This document shows, in pieces, positions 53,263 through 62,075 of a DNA stretch of 64,000 bases. Position 1 is the stretch's first letter; every line of letters starts with the position of its first letter. The DNA is taken from NCBI GenBank assembly GCA_044224605.1, contig JBGAKC010000016.1, positions 35,988 through 99,987 on the forward strand. Reading direction: 5' to 3'. The notes beneath the pieces were generated by a model. It was not told the DNA's origin, made no database searches, and saw only the letters and a list, made by a program, of their open reading frames with translations. Source of the stretch: UBA7672 sp044224605 (lineage in GTDB: Bacteria > Pseudomonadota > Alphaproteobacteria > Caulobacterales > Hyphomonadaceae). The translations under genes and the position numbers were made by a program.

Positions 53263-54471
53263 TTACTTCTTGAGGTTCCCGCAGAAGCGCTGGATGCGGC
53301 GGCAGGCCTCTTCCAGCTTCTCCGTTGAAGTCGCGTAGGAAATCCGGAACGCCGGGCCGAGGCCGAAAGCGGAACCGAAGACGACGGCCACTTTTTCTTC
53401 TTCCAGCAACGCCGCAGCGAATTCCTCGTCATTGGTCAGCTTCTTGCCGCCCGCCGAGGTCTTGCCCATCGCACGCGAGCAGTCCGGATAGACGTAGAAA
53501 GCGCCTTCCGGCGTCGGACAGTGGAGTTCCTCGGTCTGGTTCAGCATGCCGACAACGAGATCGCGGCGCTTCTTGAACAGCTCCTGGTTCGGCTTGATGA
53601 AGGCCTGGGTTCCATTGAGCGCCTCGACGGCCGCCCACTGCGAAATCGAGGACGGATTGGACGTTGTCTGGCTCATCACCTTGGCCATGCCCTTGATCAG
53701 GGCTTCCGGACCGGCTGCGTAACCAATGCGCCAGCCTGTCATCGAATAGGCTTTGGAAACGCCGTTCATGGTGAGCGTGCGGTCATAAAGGCGCGGCTCG
53801 ACCTGCGCGATCGTCCAGAACTGGAAGCCGTCGAACACCAGGTGCTCGTACATGTCGTCCGTCAGGATCCAGACATGCGGGTGGCGTAGGAGAACGTCGG
53901 CGATCGCGCGCAGCTCGTCCTTCGTGTAGGCGGCGCCCGACGGGTTGGATGGCGAGTTGAGGATCAGCCATTTGGTGCGCGGCGTGATCGCCTTCTCCAA
54001 CGCTTCCGGCTTGAGCTTGTAGTTGTCGCTGGCCTTGGCTTCGGCAAACACGGGCGTTGCGCCGCAGATCAGCGCCATCTCGGGATAGCTGACCCAGTAC
54101 GGCGTCGGGATCACGACCTCGTCGCCCACGTTTAGCGTGGCCACGAAAGCGTTGTAGATCACCGGCTTGCCGCCCGGCGACACGTTCACCTGCGAGGGTT
54201 TGTATTCGAGGCCATTCTCGCGCTTGAACTTGGCGCAGATCGCCTGCTTCAGCTCCGGAATGCCGTCGACATCGGTGTATTTCGTCTTGCCGTCCTGGAT
54301 CGCCTTGATGGCGGCCTGCTTGATATTGTCGGGCGTATCAAAGTCAGGCTCGCCTGCGCCGAGGCCGATGACGTTATGGCCGGCCGCCTGCAGCTCGCGC
54401 GCCTTCTGCGTCACCGCGATCGTGGCGGACGGCTTGATGCGCTTCAGCGCTTCGGACACAGGGGCGGACAT
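53263..54471 (-). CDS. aspC: Aspartate aminotransferase, class I
   Basis: 402 residues, the Ib subgroup usual in Alphaproteobacteria. PLP Lys in NGVSKAYSMTGWRIGYAAGP, PLP-ring Asp and Tyr in ILTDDMYEHLVF, NSPSNPSGA for the carboxylate, and the second Arg in FRISYATS. It swaps amino groups between aspartate and 2-oxoglutarate; some members also use prephenate. Strong match throughout. Confidence 0.93.
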   Translation of the reverse strand: MSAPVSEALKRIKPSATIAVTQKARELQAAGHNVIGLGAGEPDFDTPDNIKQAAIKAIQDGKTKYTDVDGIPELKQAICAKFKRENGLEYKPSQVNVSPGGKPVIYNAFVATLNVGDEVVIPTPYWVSYPEMALICGATPVFAEAKASDNYKLKPEALEKAITPRTKWLILNSPSNPSGAAYTKDELRAIADVLLRHPHVWILTDDMYEHLVFDGFQFWTIAQVEPRLYDRTLTMNGVSKAYSMTGWRIGYAAGPEALIKGMAKVMSQTTSNPSSISQWAAVEALNGTQAFIKPNQELFKKRRDLVVGMLNQTEELHCPTPEGAFYVYPDCSRAMGKTSAGGKKLTNDEEFAAALLEEEKVAVVFGSAFGLGPAFRISYATSTEKLEEACRRIQRFCGNLKK

Positions 54472-54804
54472 AAGCGTTCCTCCGGCTTTTATGCGCGCGC
54501 TGATACGCTGTTCCGGTTAGGGAAAAAAGGGTCGGGACGGCCGCCTGCCCCGCCTGTTGGCAATTTAATTGGGTGGAGGGGCGCGCTCGGGAATTCCCGG
54601 AAACCCGGCCGTCTGTAGCGCCGGTTACGGCTCTTGAACCGCGATTCCGTGCGCGATTGTCGCAGAGGGCCTTCCCGGCTGGCTGGAGCGGCCTAGCTGC
54701 GATTAAAATCCAGCCACTGCTTTCAATTCGATCAATTTGCAGTGGAGGCCGTTGTCTCGCCCCCGTGAGGCCGGTAATCGCTGCAAAAAAGGGAGTTCTG
54801 GCTG
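54472..54804. other. 333-bp divergent promoter region between aspC and the exported repeat-protein gene
   Basis: No gene seen. It holds a 12-bp palindrome CGGGAATTCCCG near 54590 and an inverted repeat CCACTGC (54714-54720) / GCAGTGG (54739-54745) about 60 bases before the plus-strand start. A ribosome site AAGGGAG precedes ATG 54805. Both outward promoters must lie here. Confidence 0.5.
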
Positions 54805-56025
54805 ATGCGGTTCAACAAGTTCGGCGGCGTGGCGCTTGCTGCGGTCTTCATGGCGACTGCGGTTCCGCAGGCTGTCGCCCAGCAACCGGCGGCCGTGCAG
54901 GTCTCGAAGGCGATGGTCGGGCCGATGAACGAGGCGCGCGCCGCGATCGTCGCGAAGGATTTTGCTACGGCCAAGGCCAAGCTCGACCAGGCGGCAGCCC
55001 TCGTGAAGATCCCTCAGGAGCGCCTGGCTGTCGAACAGCTGCGCGTGTCCTACGCCGCCAACGCTGGCGACTCTGCCGCTCTTGTCGCCGCCGTTGACGC
55101 AATGGTGGCGACCAAGCTGATGACCCCGGCCGACTTGAAACCCTACAAGGCGGCTATCCCTGAGGCCTATGGCAAGCTCGGCGACACGGCGAAGTCGCTC
55201 GCTGCATCCAAGGCCTTCCTCGAAGAATATGGCGGCACGCACGAGCAGTATTTCGCTCTGGCGCGCGACTACCTGAAAGCCAACGACTCGGCCTCGGCCA
55301 TTACCAACGCCAACAAGGCCATCGACATGGCCAAGTCTGGCGGGGCGAAGGCGCCGGAGCCCTACTACAAGCTCCTGATGCTGGCCCACAAATCCGCCAA
55401 CGACATGGGCAATTACTACGCGACCGAAGAGCGCCTCGTCGCCGAGTATCCGAACGAAGTCTATTGGCGCGAGCTGATCGCGCGCGTCCAGAACATGCCG
55501 GGCTATGGCTATGAGACGCGCCTCGACATGTTCCGCACGCTCGACGCCGCCAAGGTGAAGCTCTCTAAGGACGAGAAGAACATTGCCGCTTCCGAGGCGC
55601 TGAAGCACGGCCTGCCGAATGAGGCGCTGCAGATCCTCGAGCCCGCGATCGCCAGCGGCGAACTCGCCGGCAACGCGGAAGCCGAGAAGAACCTGAAGGA
55701 CGCCAAGCAGCTCAGCGCGGAAGACAAGGTCAACCTCGCCAAGGATACGCCGGGCATCGTCTCCAAGGGCACTGCGACGGCTATCGCCAAGACCGGCGAG
55801 GCCTATCTCAGCTATGGCGACAACGCCAAGGCGATCGAACTGATCCAGCAGGCGCTGACGAAGGGCCTGACGGGCGAAGAAGCTGAACTCGCCAAGCTCC
55901 ATCTCGGCATCGCCCAGTTCCGTTCGGGCCAGAAGGAGGCTGCGCAGGCAACCTGGGGCGGCATCAAGGATGGCATCCCGGGCGTCCTCGCCCACAACTG
56001 GGTCGCGATCTCTAACCTAAAGTAA
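54805..56025 (+). CDS. Exported TPR-like repeat protein
   Basis: 406 residues; signal peptide ends AVPQAVAQ. The rest is alpha-helical with paired-helix repeats (FATAKAKLDQAAALV, YFALARDYLKANDSASAITN, GEAYLSYGDNAKAIELIQQA), a tetratricopeptide pattern. A periplasmic scaffold is likely; partners unknown. A strong hairpin follows the stop. Confidence 0.75.
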   Translation: MRFNKFGGVALAAVFMATAVPQAVAQQPAAVQVSKAMVGPMNEARAAIVAKDFATAKAKLDQAAALVKIPQERLAVEQLRVSYAANAGDSAALVAAVDAMVATKLMTPADLKPYKAAIPEAYGKLGDTAKSLAASKAFLEEYGGTHEQYFALARDYLKANDSASAITNANKAIDMAKSGGAKAPEPYYKLLMLAHKSANDMGNYYATEERLVAEYPNEVYWRELIARVQNMPGYGYETRLDMFRTLDAAKVKLSKDEKNIAASEALKHGLPNEALQILEPAIASGELAGNAEAEKNLKDAKQLSAEDKVNLAKDTPGIVSKGTATAIAKTGEAYLSYGDNAKAIELIQQALTKGLTGEEAELAKLHLGIAQFRSGQKEAAQATWGGIKDGIPGVLAHNWVAISNLK

Positions 56026-56048
56026 GCGGACAATTCGTCCGGCATCAT

Positions 56049-56077
56049 GAGGCGGGCGTCAGACAGACGCCCGCCTC
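56049..56077. terminator. Bidirectional terminator between the repeat protein and the peptidase gene
   Basis: GAGGCGGGCGTC-AGACA-GACGCCCGCCTC, a perfect 12-bp stem with a 5-base loop, then TCATGTTTTC. It lies between convergent stops. Confidence 0.82.
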
Positions 56078-56091
56078 TCATGTTTTCGGCC

Positions 56092-58398
56092 TCACTCGAG
56101 CCCGAGCTGCTGCGCCAGATAGGTGTAGTGCCGCGCCCAGCGCTGGGAGTTCAACAGCGGGTCAGAGTCGTTCGAGTGACCGCCATTGGTCTCTTCATAA
56201 TAGAGCGCCTGGTAGCCCATCGCCTGCAGCCGCGCTGCGAACTTGCGCGCGTGGCCCGGATGGACACGGTCGTCGTGCGTGTTGGTGGTGATATAGACCT
56301 GCGGGTAGCTCTTGTCCTCGCGGACGTTCTGGTAGCCGGAATAAGCCGCGATCCACTTGGCCTCCGCCGGAATGCGCGGGTCGCCGTATTCGCCCATCCA
56401 CGACGCGCCGGGCGGCAGCTCGTGATAGCGCAGCATGTCGACCAGCGGGCTTTCGATCACGGCGCCGCCGATCAGTTCGGGATGCTGGGTCAGCGTCACT
56501 GAGGTCAGCACGCCGCCGTTCGAACGGCCGTAGATGCCAAGATGCCTGGCCGACGTGATTTTGCGGGCCGCGAGGTCCCCCGCCACGGCGGCGAAATCGT
56601 CAAACGCGCGCTGGCGGTTGCCCTTCAACGCCGACTGGTGCCAGGCCGGTCCGAACTCGCCGCCGCCACGGATGTTGGCGATGACATAGGCGCCGCCATG
56701 CTCCAGCCACAGCTTGCCCAGTTCCGGCTTGTAGACCGGCGGATAGCTGACCTGGAATCCGCCATAACCGAACATCTGGGTCGGCGTTGAACCATTGAGC
56801 GCCTTGTCCTTTGGATGAACGACGAAGTACGGGATCTTGGTCCCGTCCTTCGATGTCGCCTCGAACTGTTCGACCACGTCCTTCGACGCATCGAACCGCT
56901 CCGGCGCCTTCTTCACGACCTTGGCTTTGAACGCGTTGACGTCGGCAAGGCTTAGCGTCGAGGGCGTCAGGAAGCCTTCGAACGAGTAGAACAGGTCGCC
57001 GCTTTCCCGGCTGAACGAGCCGAGATGGATCGCGGAGTTGTCCGGCGACGGCAGGGGCGTCTCAGCCCAGCCGCCGAATTCGCCCTTGTCGGTGAACACG
57101 GCCGCACGGCCTTTGACGTTGTCATAGAGCGAGGCGACGACGCGGTCGTCAAATACCGCCACCTCTTCCACCGACTGGCGCGCATTCGGCTCGAAGATCG
57201 TGACGTCGGTATTGGTGAGCACCATGTTCACGCCCGGCGGCGGCGGACGCAGCATCGCCATCGGCACCGCCATCAGCGAACCGGCCGGCGCGGTCGATTT
57301 GCCGTTCGGCAGCCAGTTTTCCTCGACCGTGAAGACGAGGCGCGGCTGTCCGCTCGAGAGCACGCCGCGCACGTTCACGCGCTGCGGCAGGTCGAGCCGG
57401 ATCGGCTTGGCGCCTACCAGTTCCCAGGTTTCCTGCCGGAAGGTGTCCAGCGGGCGGGAGATGATCGTCGTGATCACCTGCCCCTTGCTGTTGCGTAGCA
57501 CATCCGGGCTGACGCCATAGCCGCCATCACGCGGGGATCCGCGGAAGACTTCCGTGGCGTTGCCCAGCTTCTGGCCGCGGTTCAGCGCCTTGACGATGTA
57601 GGGATATCCGCTCTCGGTCAGTGTGCCGGGCCCGAAATCCGTGGCGACCAGCAGGGTGTCCGCGTCCATCCAGGCAATGCGGTGCTTGCCCTCCGGCAGG
57701 CTGAACCCGCCGGAAACGAACTTCTTCTCGACCGTATCGTATTCCCGGACGACCACGGCGTCCTTGCCGCCGTCCGACAGGCTGACGAGGCAACGGGTTT
57801 CTTCCGGCGCCAGGCAATCCGCGCCCTTGAAGATCCAGTTGGCCTTTTCCTTCTTCGCCAGCGCGTCGATGTCCAGGACGGTCTGCCATTTCGGCTTGTC
57901 GGTCTGGTAGCTCTCGACCGTCGTGTGCCGCCACACGCCGCGCACCTGCTTGGCGTCCTGCCAGAAATTGTCGATGCCTTCGGCGCGGAAAGTCGGCGCC
58001 GGAATGCGGTCCTGCGCCGTCAGGATCGCCAGCGCATCCTTGCGGAAGGTCTCGTAGCGCGGGTCGGCCGTCAGCACGGCTTCCGTCTTCGCGTTCTGCT
58101 CCTTCACCCAGTCGAGCGACTTCTTGCTGGTGACGTTCTCCAGCCAGAGGAATTCGTCCGCCGCCTTGACGGTGTCCGGCGCAAGATCCTTCGGCATGAA
58201 GGGCGCCGGCGGAAGCTGTGGCGCGGCTTGGGCAGTCTGGGCTGGCTGCTGCGCTTGCTGAACAGGCTTGGCAGGCTTTGTCGGCTCCGCCTGCGCGGGA
58301 ACGACGACTTCTGTCGTCTCCGGCGTCGCTGCGCAGGCTGCGAGCGCCAGAACGGCAAGCGCGATTCCCGCTGCCGCTTTCTTCTTCATACTGACCAA
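56092..58398 (-). CDS. Prolyl oligopeptidase (S9A), lipoprotein
   Basis: 768 residues. The catalytic triad is Ser626 in GRSNGGVLTS, Asp in THDDRVHP (about 709) and His741 in NGGHSND. The N-terminal half is the seven-blade propeller. The signal peptide ends in LALAAC, so it is probably lipid-anchored. AAGGAG is six bases before a TTG at 58398 but 15 before the ATG at 58389, so the TTG is the better start. It cleaves short peptides after proline. Confidence 0.9.
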   Translation of the reverse strand: MVSMKKKAAAGIALAVLALAACAATPETTEVVVPAQAEPTKPAKPVQQAQQPAQTAQAAPQLPPAPFMPKDLAPDTVKAADEFLWLENVTSKKSLDWVKEQNAKTEAVLTADPRYETFRKDALAILTAQDRIPAPTFRAEGIDNFWQDAKQVRGVWRHTTVESYQTDKPKWQTVLDIDALAKKEKANWIFKGADCLAPEETRCLVSLSDGGKDAVVVREYDTVEKKFVSGGFSLPEGKHRIAWMDADTLLVATDFGPGTLTESGYPYIVKALNRGQKLGNATEVFRGSPRDGGYGVSPDVLRNSKGQVITTIISRPLDTFRQETWELVGAKPIRLDLPQRVNVRGVLSSGQPRLVFTVEENWLPNGKSTAPAGSLMAVPMAMLRPPPPGVNMVLTNTDVTIFEPNARQSVEEVAVFDDRVVASLYDNVKGRAAVFTDKGEFGGWAETPLPSPDNSAIHLGSFSRESGDLFYSFEGFLTPSTLSLADVNAFKAKVVKKAPERFDASKDVVEQFEATSKDGTKIPYFVVHPKDKALNGSTPTQMFGYGGFQVSYPPVYKPELGKLWLEHGGAYVIANIRGGGEFGPAWHQSALKGNRQRAFDDFAAVAGDLAARKITSARHLGIYGRSNGGVLTSVTLTQHPELIGGAVIESPLVDMLRYHELPPGASWMGEYGDPRIPAEAKWIAAYSGYQNVREDKSYPQVYITTNTHDDRVHPGHARKFAARLQAMGYQALYYEETNGGHSNDSDPLLNSQRWARHYTYLAQQLGLE

Positions 58399-58623
58399 AT
58401 CGGTCTCCTTCGAGTGGCGGCGGGATACGCTTCCGTTTCCGGCCGCAGCATCTGACTGGAGGCGCCCAACGCCGCCTCGCCTGTCCTCTTCTTAACGCAT
58501 CGCATCAGTCCGCCACAATCGCCGCCGCTCCGCCGCAGTCGCCGTCACAACGTCATTGCGCAAGCAAACAGCCGACGACGTCACATTGTTGTGTGTCTCT
58601 CCGAAGGGGCTGGGACCCCCTCG

Positions 58624-60906
58624 ATGGAACAGATGATCACCCTCACAACATATGGACTGCGCACGCGCCCGGCTTTGGCAGGCGCGCTGCTGGCTGCTAC
58701 GTGCCTTGTGCCTGCCGCCCACGCGCAGACACCGCGCGATGGAACGGTGAGCAAAGCCGAAGTCTCCTCCGGCTCTCTCCTTCTCCAGTCGTCGACGCCG
58801 GGCCGCTATGTTGAAGCGCCCCTCGTCGCGGCTGACGTGAAGATGGACATCGCGGGACCGGTGATCCGAACGCGCCTCACCCAGCGTTTCACCAACCCGA
58901 CCGACAAGTGGGTTGAAGGCGTCTATGCCTTCCCCCTGCCGGAAGACGCGGCGGTGGACACGCTGAGGGTCATCATCGGTGACAAGTTCATCGAGGGCGA
59001 CATCAAGGAGCGCAAGGAAGCCCGCGTGATCTACGAGCAGGCCGCCGCCAGCGGCCAGCGCGCCGGTCTCGTAGAAGAGGAGCGCCCCAATCTGTTCACC
59101 ACGTCGCTGGCCAATATCGGCCCGGGCGAGACCGTGGCCGTCCAGATCGAATACCAGGACAAGGCCCGGCTGGATAACGGCGTCTGGTCGACCCGTTTCC
59201 CGATGGTGATCGGGCCGCGCTACAACCCGCCCGCCACGTTCGGGCTCACGGCGGACAAGAACGGCCGGACGATTTCGGTCAACGATCCGGTTCCCGATCG
59301 CGACAGGATCACCCCTCCCGTGCTGCATCCGGCCCTGGAACCTTCCGGCGTTGAAGGCCTGCGCCTGCCTGTCAACTTCGACATCTCGCTCGAGGCAGGC
59401 GTGCCGATCGCCAGCATCACGTCGCAGACGCACGACCTGAAAATCTCCAAGACCGACAAGGACAGCGCCATCATTCACCTGAAGGATGGTGAAGTGCCCG
59501 CCGACCGCGACTTCGTCCTGTCGTGGACGCCGGAGCCTGCTTCGGCTCCGACGGCCAGCCTGTTCCGGGAGGAACGCAATGGCGAGGAATACCTGCTCGC
59601 CGTCGTGAACCCGCCCGTTATCAAGATGGCCAACCAGCGCCGCGACCGCGAGACGATCTTCGTGATCGACAATTCCGGCTCGATGTCCGGCCAGAGCATG
59701 GACCAGGCGAAACAGGGCCTCCTGCTTGCCCTCGACCGGCTTGCGCCGACGGACGAGTTCAACGTCATCCGATTCGACGACACGATGGACCAGCTGTTCA
59801 CCGCGGCCGTCCCGGCCAACGAGCAGAACCTCGCGCGCGCCAAGCGCTTCGTCTCGAACCTGCAGGCCAATGGCGGCACGGAAATGCTGCCTGCCCTGCA
59901 GGCCGCGCTTGTCGACAATGATCAAAACAACAAGGAAGAGGTGCGCCAGGTCGTTTTCATCACTGACGGCGCCATCGGCAACGAGGACCAGCTCTTCGCG
60001 GCCATCCATGACGGCCTCGGCCGCTCGCGCCTGTTCACGGTCGGCATCGGCTCGGCGCCGAACGCCTACTTCATGACGCGCGCTGCCCGTCAGGGCCGCG
60101 GCACGTTCACCTACATGGACGACGTCACCAAGGTTGCCGAGCAGTCCGCGAAACTCTTCGCCGCACTCGAGAACCCGGTGATGACTGACCTTGAAGTGAA
60201 ACTGCCCATCGGCGCCGCCGACGCCTATCCCTCGCCGCTGCCGGACCTCTACGCCGGCGAGCCGGTGACGATGGTCGCAAGAGCGAAAGACCTGAAGGGG
60301 GACCTCACGCTGTCCGGCAAGCTCAACGGCAAGGCCTGGAGCCAGACCTTCTCGCTGGCCAACGCCGCTCAGTCCACAGGCGTCACCCAGCTCTGGGCCC
60401 GTGCGAAGATCGCCGGTTTCGAGGAGAGCCGTTACACCGGCATGAGCATGGAGAACGTCGACAAGGGCGTCCTGCAGACCGCGCTCGACTTCCATCTCGT
60501 CTCGCGCCTCACCAGCCTCGTCGCCGTCGACAAGACGCCGGCGCGTCCGGAAGGCGAGAAGCTGGATACGCGTCAGATCGCCAGCATGCTGCCCAAAGGC
60601 TGGGACTTCGGCCACATCTTCGGCGCTGAAGCCGAAGCGCGTGCGCTGCAGTTCGACCGACTGCCTGACGGCGTGATGGAGAAGATCAACGCCCGCCCGA
60701 CCCAGGAGAAGGCCAATGAAGAGCAGGACCTCGCCCTGCCCGGCACGGCCAGCAACTGGGAAATGATGCTCGCCTTCGGACTTTCACTTGTTCTGTTCGG
60801 CGCCGCCCTTCTGCGGCGCGGACGTTCCGCCATCGGCCTCCGGGGACGGGCTTCAACAGCCAGTGTCGGCCGAATGGGTTCAACGTCCGCGCGGGAACAC
60901 GGCTAG
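58624..60906 (+). CDS. VIT and vWA domain protein, class GN sortase target
   Basis: 760 residues. After a signal peptide there is a VIT domain (TRLTQRFTNPTDKWVEGVYAF), then a vWA domain with the MIDAS motif DNSGSMSG. Near residue 705 the C-terminus has LPGTASNW, then one membrane helix (MLAFGLSLVLFGAALL) and RRGR, the sorting signal of the marine proteobacterial sortase target family. The next gene is its sortase. The protein would be cut at LPGTA and joined to an unknown cell-envelope acceptor. Confidence 0.9.
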   Translation: MEQMITLTTYGLRTRPALAGALLAATCLVPAAHAQTPRDGTVSKAEVSSGSLLLQSSTPGRYVEAPLVAADVKMDIAGPVIRTRLTQRFTNPTDKWVEGVYAFPLPEDAAVDTLRVIIGDKFIEGDIKERKEARVIYEQAAASGQRAGLVEEERPNLFTTSLANIGPGETVAVQIEYQDKARLDNGVWSTRFPMVIGPRYNPPATFGLTADKNGRTISVNDPVPDRDRITPPVLHPALEPSGVEGLRLPVNFDISLEAGVPIASITSQTHDLKISKTDKDSAIIHLKDGEVPADRDFVLSWTPEPASAPTASLFREERNGEEYLLAVVNPPVIKMANQRRDRETIFVIDNSGSMSGQSMDQAKQGLLLALDRLAPTDEFNVIRFDDTMDQLFTAAVPANEQNLARAKRFVSNLQANGGTEMLPALQAALVDNDQNNKEEVRQVVFITDGAIGNEDQLFAAIHDGLGRSRLFTVGIGSAPNAYFMTRAARQGRGTFTYMDDVTKVAEQSAKLFAALENPVMTDLEVKLPIGAADAYPSPLPDLYAGEPVTMVARAKDLKGDLTLSGKLNGKAWSQTFSLANAAQSTGVTQLWARAKIAGFEESRYTGMSMENVDKGVLQTALDFHLVSRLTSLVAVDKTPARPEGEKLDTRQIASMLPKGWDFGHIFGAEAEARALQFDRLPDGVMEKINARPTQEKANEEQDLALPGTASNWEMMLAFGLSLVLFGAALLRRGRSAIGLRGRASTASVGRMGSTSAREHG

Positions 60907-60964
60907 CCGGCGGCCCGCCCTGCCGATCTCTCCGGCTCCGGCAGGGCGGGCTCGCAAACTGGAG

Positions 60965-61738
60965 ATGACCATGACGACATGGTTCATGCGCACGGGCGCT
61001 TACATGACCACAGACTGTCATCCCGGAAGCCGCGAGGCGGCTATCCGGGACCCAGTCGTCAACGATCAGGCTCTCAGTGAAGTGGGTCCCGGCTCTCCAG
61101 CGTCTCGCGCTTCCGGCCGGGATGACAAGCGAGGTGACCGGAAGCCTTTTTCCATCTCCACGCGCTCCCTGTCCGCACTCGCACTCCTGATTGCGGGCGC
61201 GCTCATTGCCGCTCAGGCGCTCTACATTCCGGCCAAGGCGCAGGTCGCCCAGGTCCTCATGTCCAGCGCCTGGGAGCGTCAGCTCTCAACCGGCAATCCC
61301 GCGCGACCTTGGCCGTGGGCGGATTTCACGCCCACGGCCAAACTCGTTTTCCCGAAGCAGAACCGCAGCGTCCTCGCGCTTACTGACGCGTCGGGAGAAA
61401 GCCTCGCCTTCGGCCCGACGCTGATGGCTGCTTCCGTCACACCCGGCGAACGCGGCGTCGCGGTCTTCGCCGCCCATCGCGACACGCACTTCGCCTTCCT
61501 CGGCAGTGTGAAACCCGGCGACGAGATCGAAGTTCAGCTTCCCCACGGCAAGGAGACGTTCCGCGTCACCGGCGCGGAAGTCGTCCGCTGGGACGCCTCA
61601 GGCATTCAGACCCATGACGGGGGCAAGTCGCGCATCGCACTGGTCACCTGCTGGCCGCTCGACGCAAAGGTCTCCGGCCCGATGCGCTATGTGGTCTGGG
61701 CCGAGCGCATTGAACCGCAAGCGCCGGCGACGACCTAG
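60965..61738 (+). CDS. Class GN sortase, N-terminus carries an in-frame REP-like repeat
   Basis: 257 residues. Catalytic Cys229 in LVTCWP, His171 in FAAHRDTHF and Arg241 in PMRYVVWAE are the sortase triad. One membrane helix (ALALLIAGALIAAQALYI) precedes the domain. From the ATG at 60965 the first ~70 residues are unlike other class GN sortases, because they encode a palindromic repeat at 61016-61127. No start codon lies in frame between the repeat and the membrane helix, so the repeat must be translated. It pairs with the LPGTA protein just upstream (58 bases). Confidence 0.88.
   Translation: MTMTTWFMRTGAYMTTDCHPGSREAAIRDPVVNDQALSEVGPGSPASRASGRDDKRGDRKPFSISTRSLSALALLIAGALIAAQALYIPAKAQVAQVLMSSAWERQLSTGNPARPWPWADFTPTAKLVFPKQNRSVLALTDASGESLAFGPTLMAASVTPGERGVAVFAAHRDTHFAFLGSVKPGDEIEVQLPHGKETFRVTGAEVVRWDASGIQTHDGGKSRIALVTCWPLDAKVSGPMRYVVWAERIEPQAPATT
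61016..61127. repeat. REP-like palindromic element inside the sortase reading frame
   Basis: Outer arms TGTCATCCCGG (61016-61026) and CCGGGATGACA (61117-61127) are perfect. Inner arms CCGGGACCCA (61045-61054) and TGGGTCCCGG (61083-61092) are perfect. Each half has a small hairpin of its own. The word TGTCATCCCGG is a common end of dispersed intergenic repeats in Alphaproteobacteria. Here the 112 bp are read in the sortase frame without a stop, encoding about residues 18-54. Confidence 0.8.
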
Positions 61739-62001
61739 CGGCGGAATACGCCGACCAGTTCATCGATCACCTTGTCCCGCTCTGCGGCGTTGGGTGATTT
61801 CATCGCACGATGCACGCAATGCTCGAGGTGCCCCCGCAGGAGGTCACTCTCGATCCGGGCAAGCGCAGCGCGCGCGGCCTCGATCTGCGTGACGATGTCG
61901 ATGCAGTAGCGGTCTTCCTCGACCATCTTCGAAATCCCGCGAATCTGCCCCGAGACGCGATTCAGCGACTTGAGATTCCGTTCGGCGGCAAGTTTGTCCA
62001 T
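61735..62001 (-). CDS. csoR: CsoR-type copper-sensing repressor
   Basis: 88 residues. The Cu(I) ligands Cys33 (RYCID), His58 and Cys62 (GHLEHCV) have the 25 and 4 residue spacing of CsoR and distinguish it from nickel RcnR and formaldehyde FrmR. The N-terminal AAERNLKSLNRVSGQIRG is the four-helix-bundle start. Metal binding releases it from DNA. It is divergent from copA with two candidate operators between, and overlaps the convergent sortase stop by 4 bases. Confidence 0.93.
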   Translation of the reverse strand: MDKLAAERNLKSLNRVSGQIRGISKMVEEDRYCIDIVTQIEAARAALARIESDLLRGHLEHCVHRAMKSPNAAERDKVIDELVGVFRR

Positions 62002-62003
62002 AT

Positions 62004-62049
62004 TATACCCCCTACGGGTACTTGAAGATATACCCCCATACGGTATATG
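62004..62049. promoter_or_regulatory. Two CsoR operator-like sites between csoR and copA
   Basis: TATACCCCCTACGGGTACT (62004-62022) and ATATACCCCCATACGGTAT extending to 62049 are two copies of the A/T-CCCCC-x-GGG-A/T operator seen for CsoR. They sit 3 and 27 bases from the two starts, so one repressor can shut both genes. Confidence 0.85.
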
Positions 62050-62075
62050 CAAAAGACAGGCAAGAGGCCTTCGCA

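Noticed and set aside
58492..60615. 707-codon minus-strand open frame under the VIT/vWA gene
   Set aside because: Antisense to a gene with MIDAS and sorting motifs; no recognisable domain in the complement.
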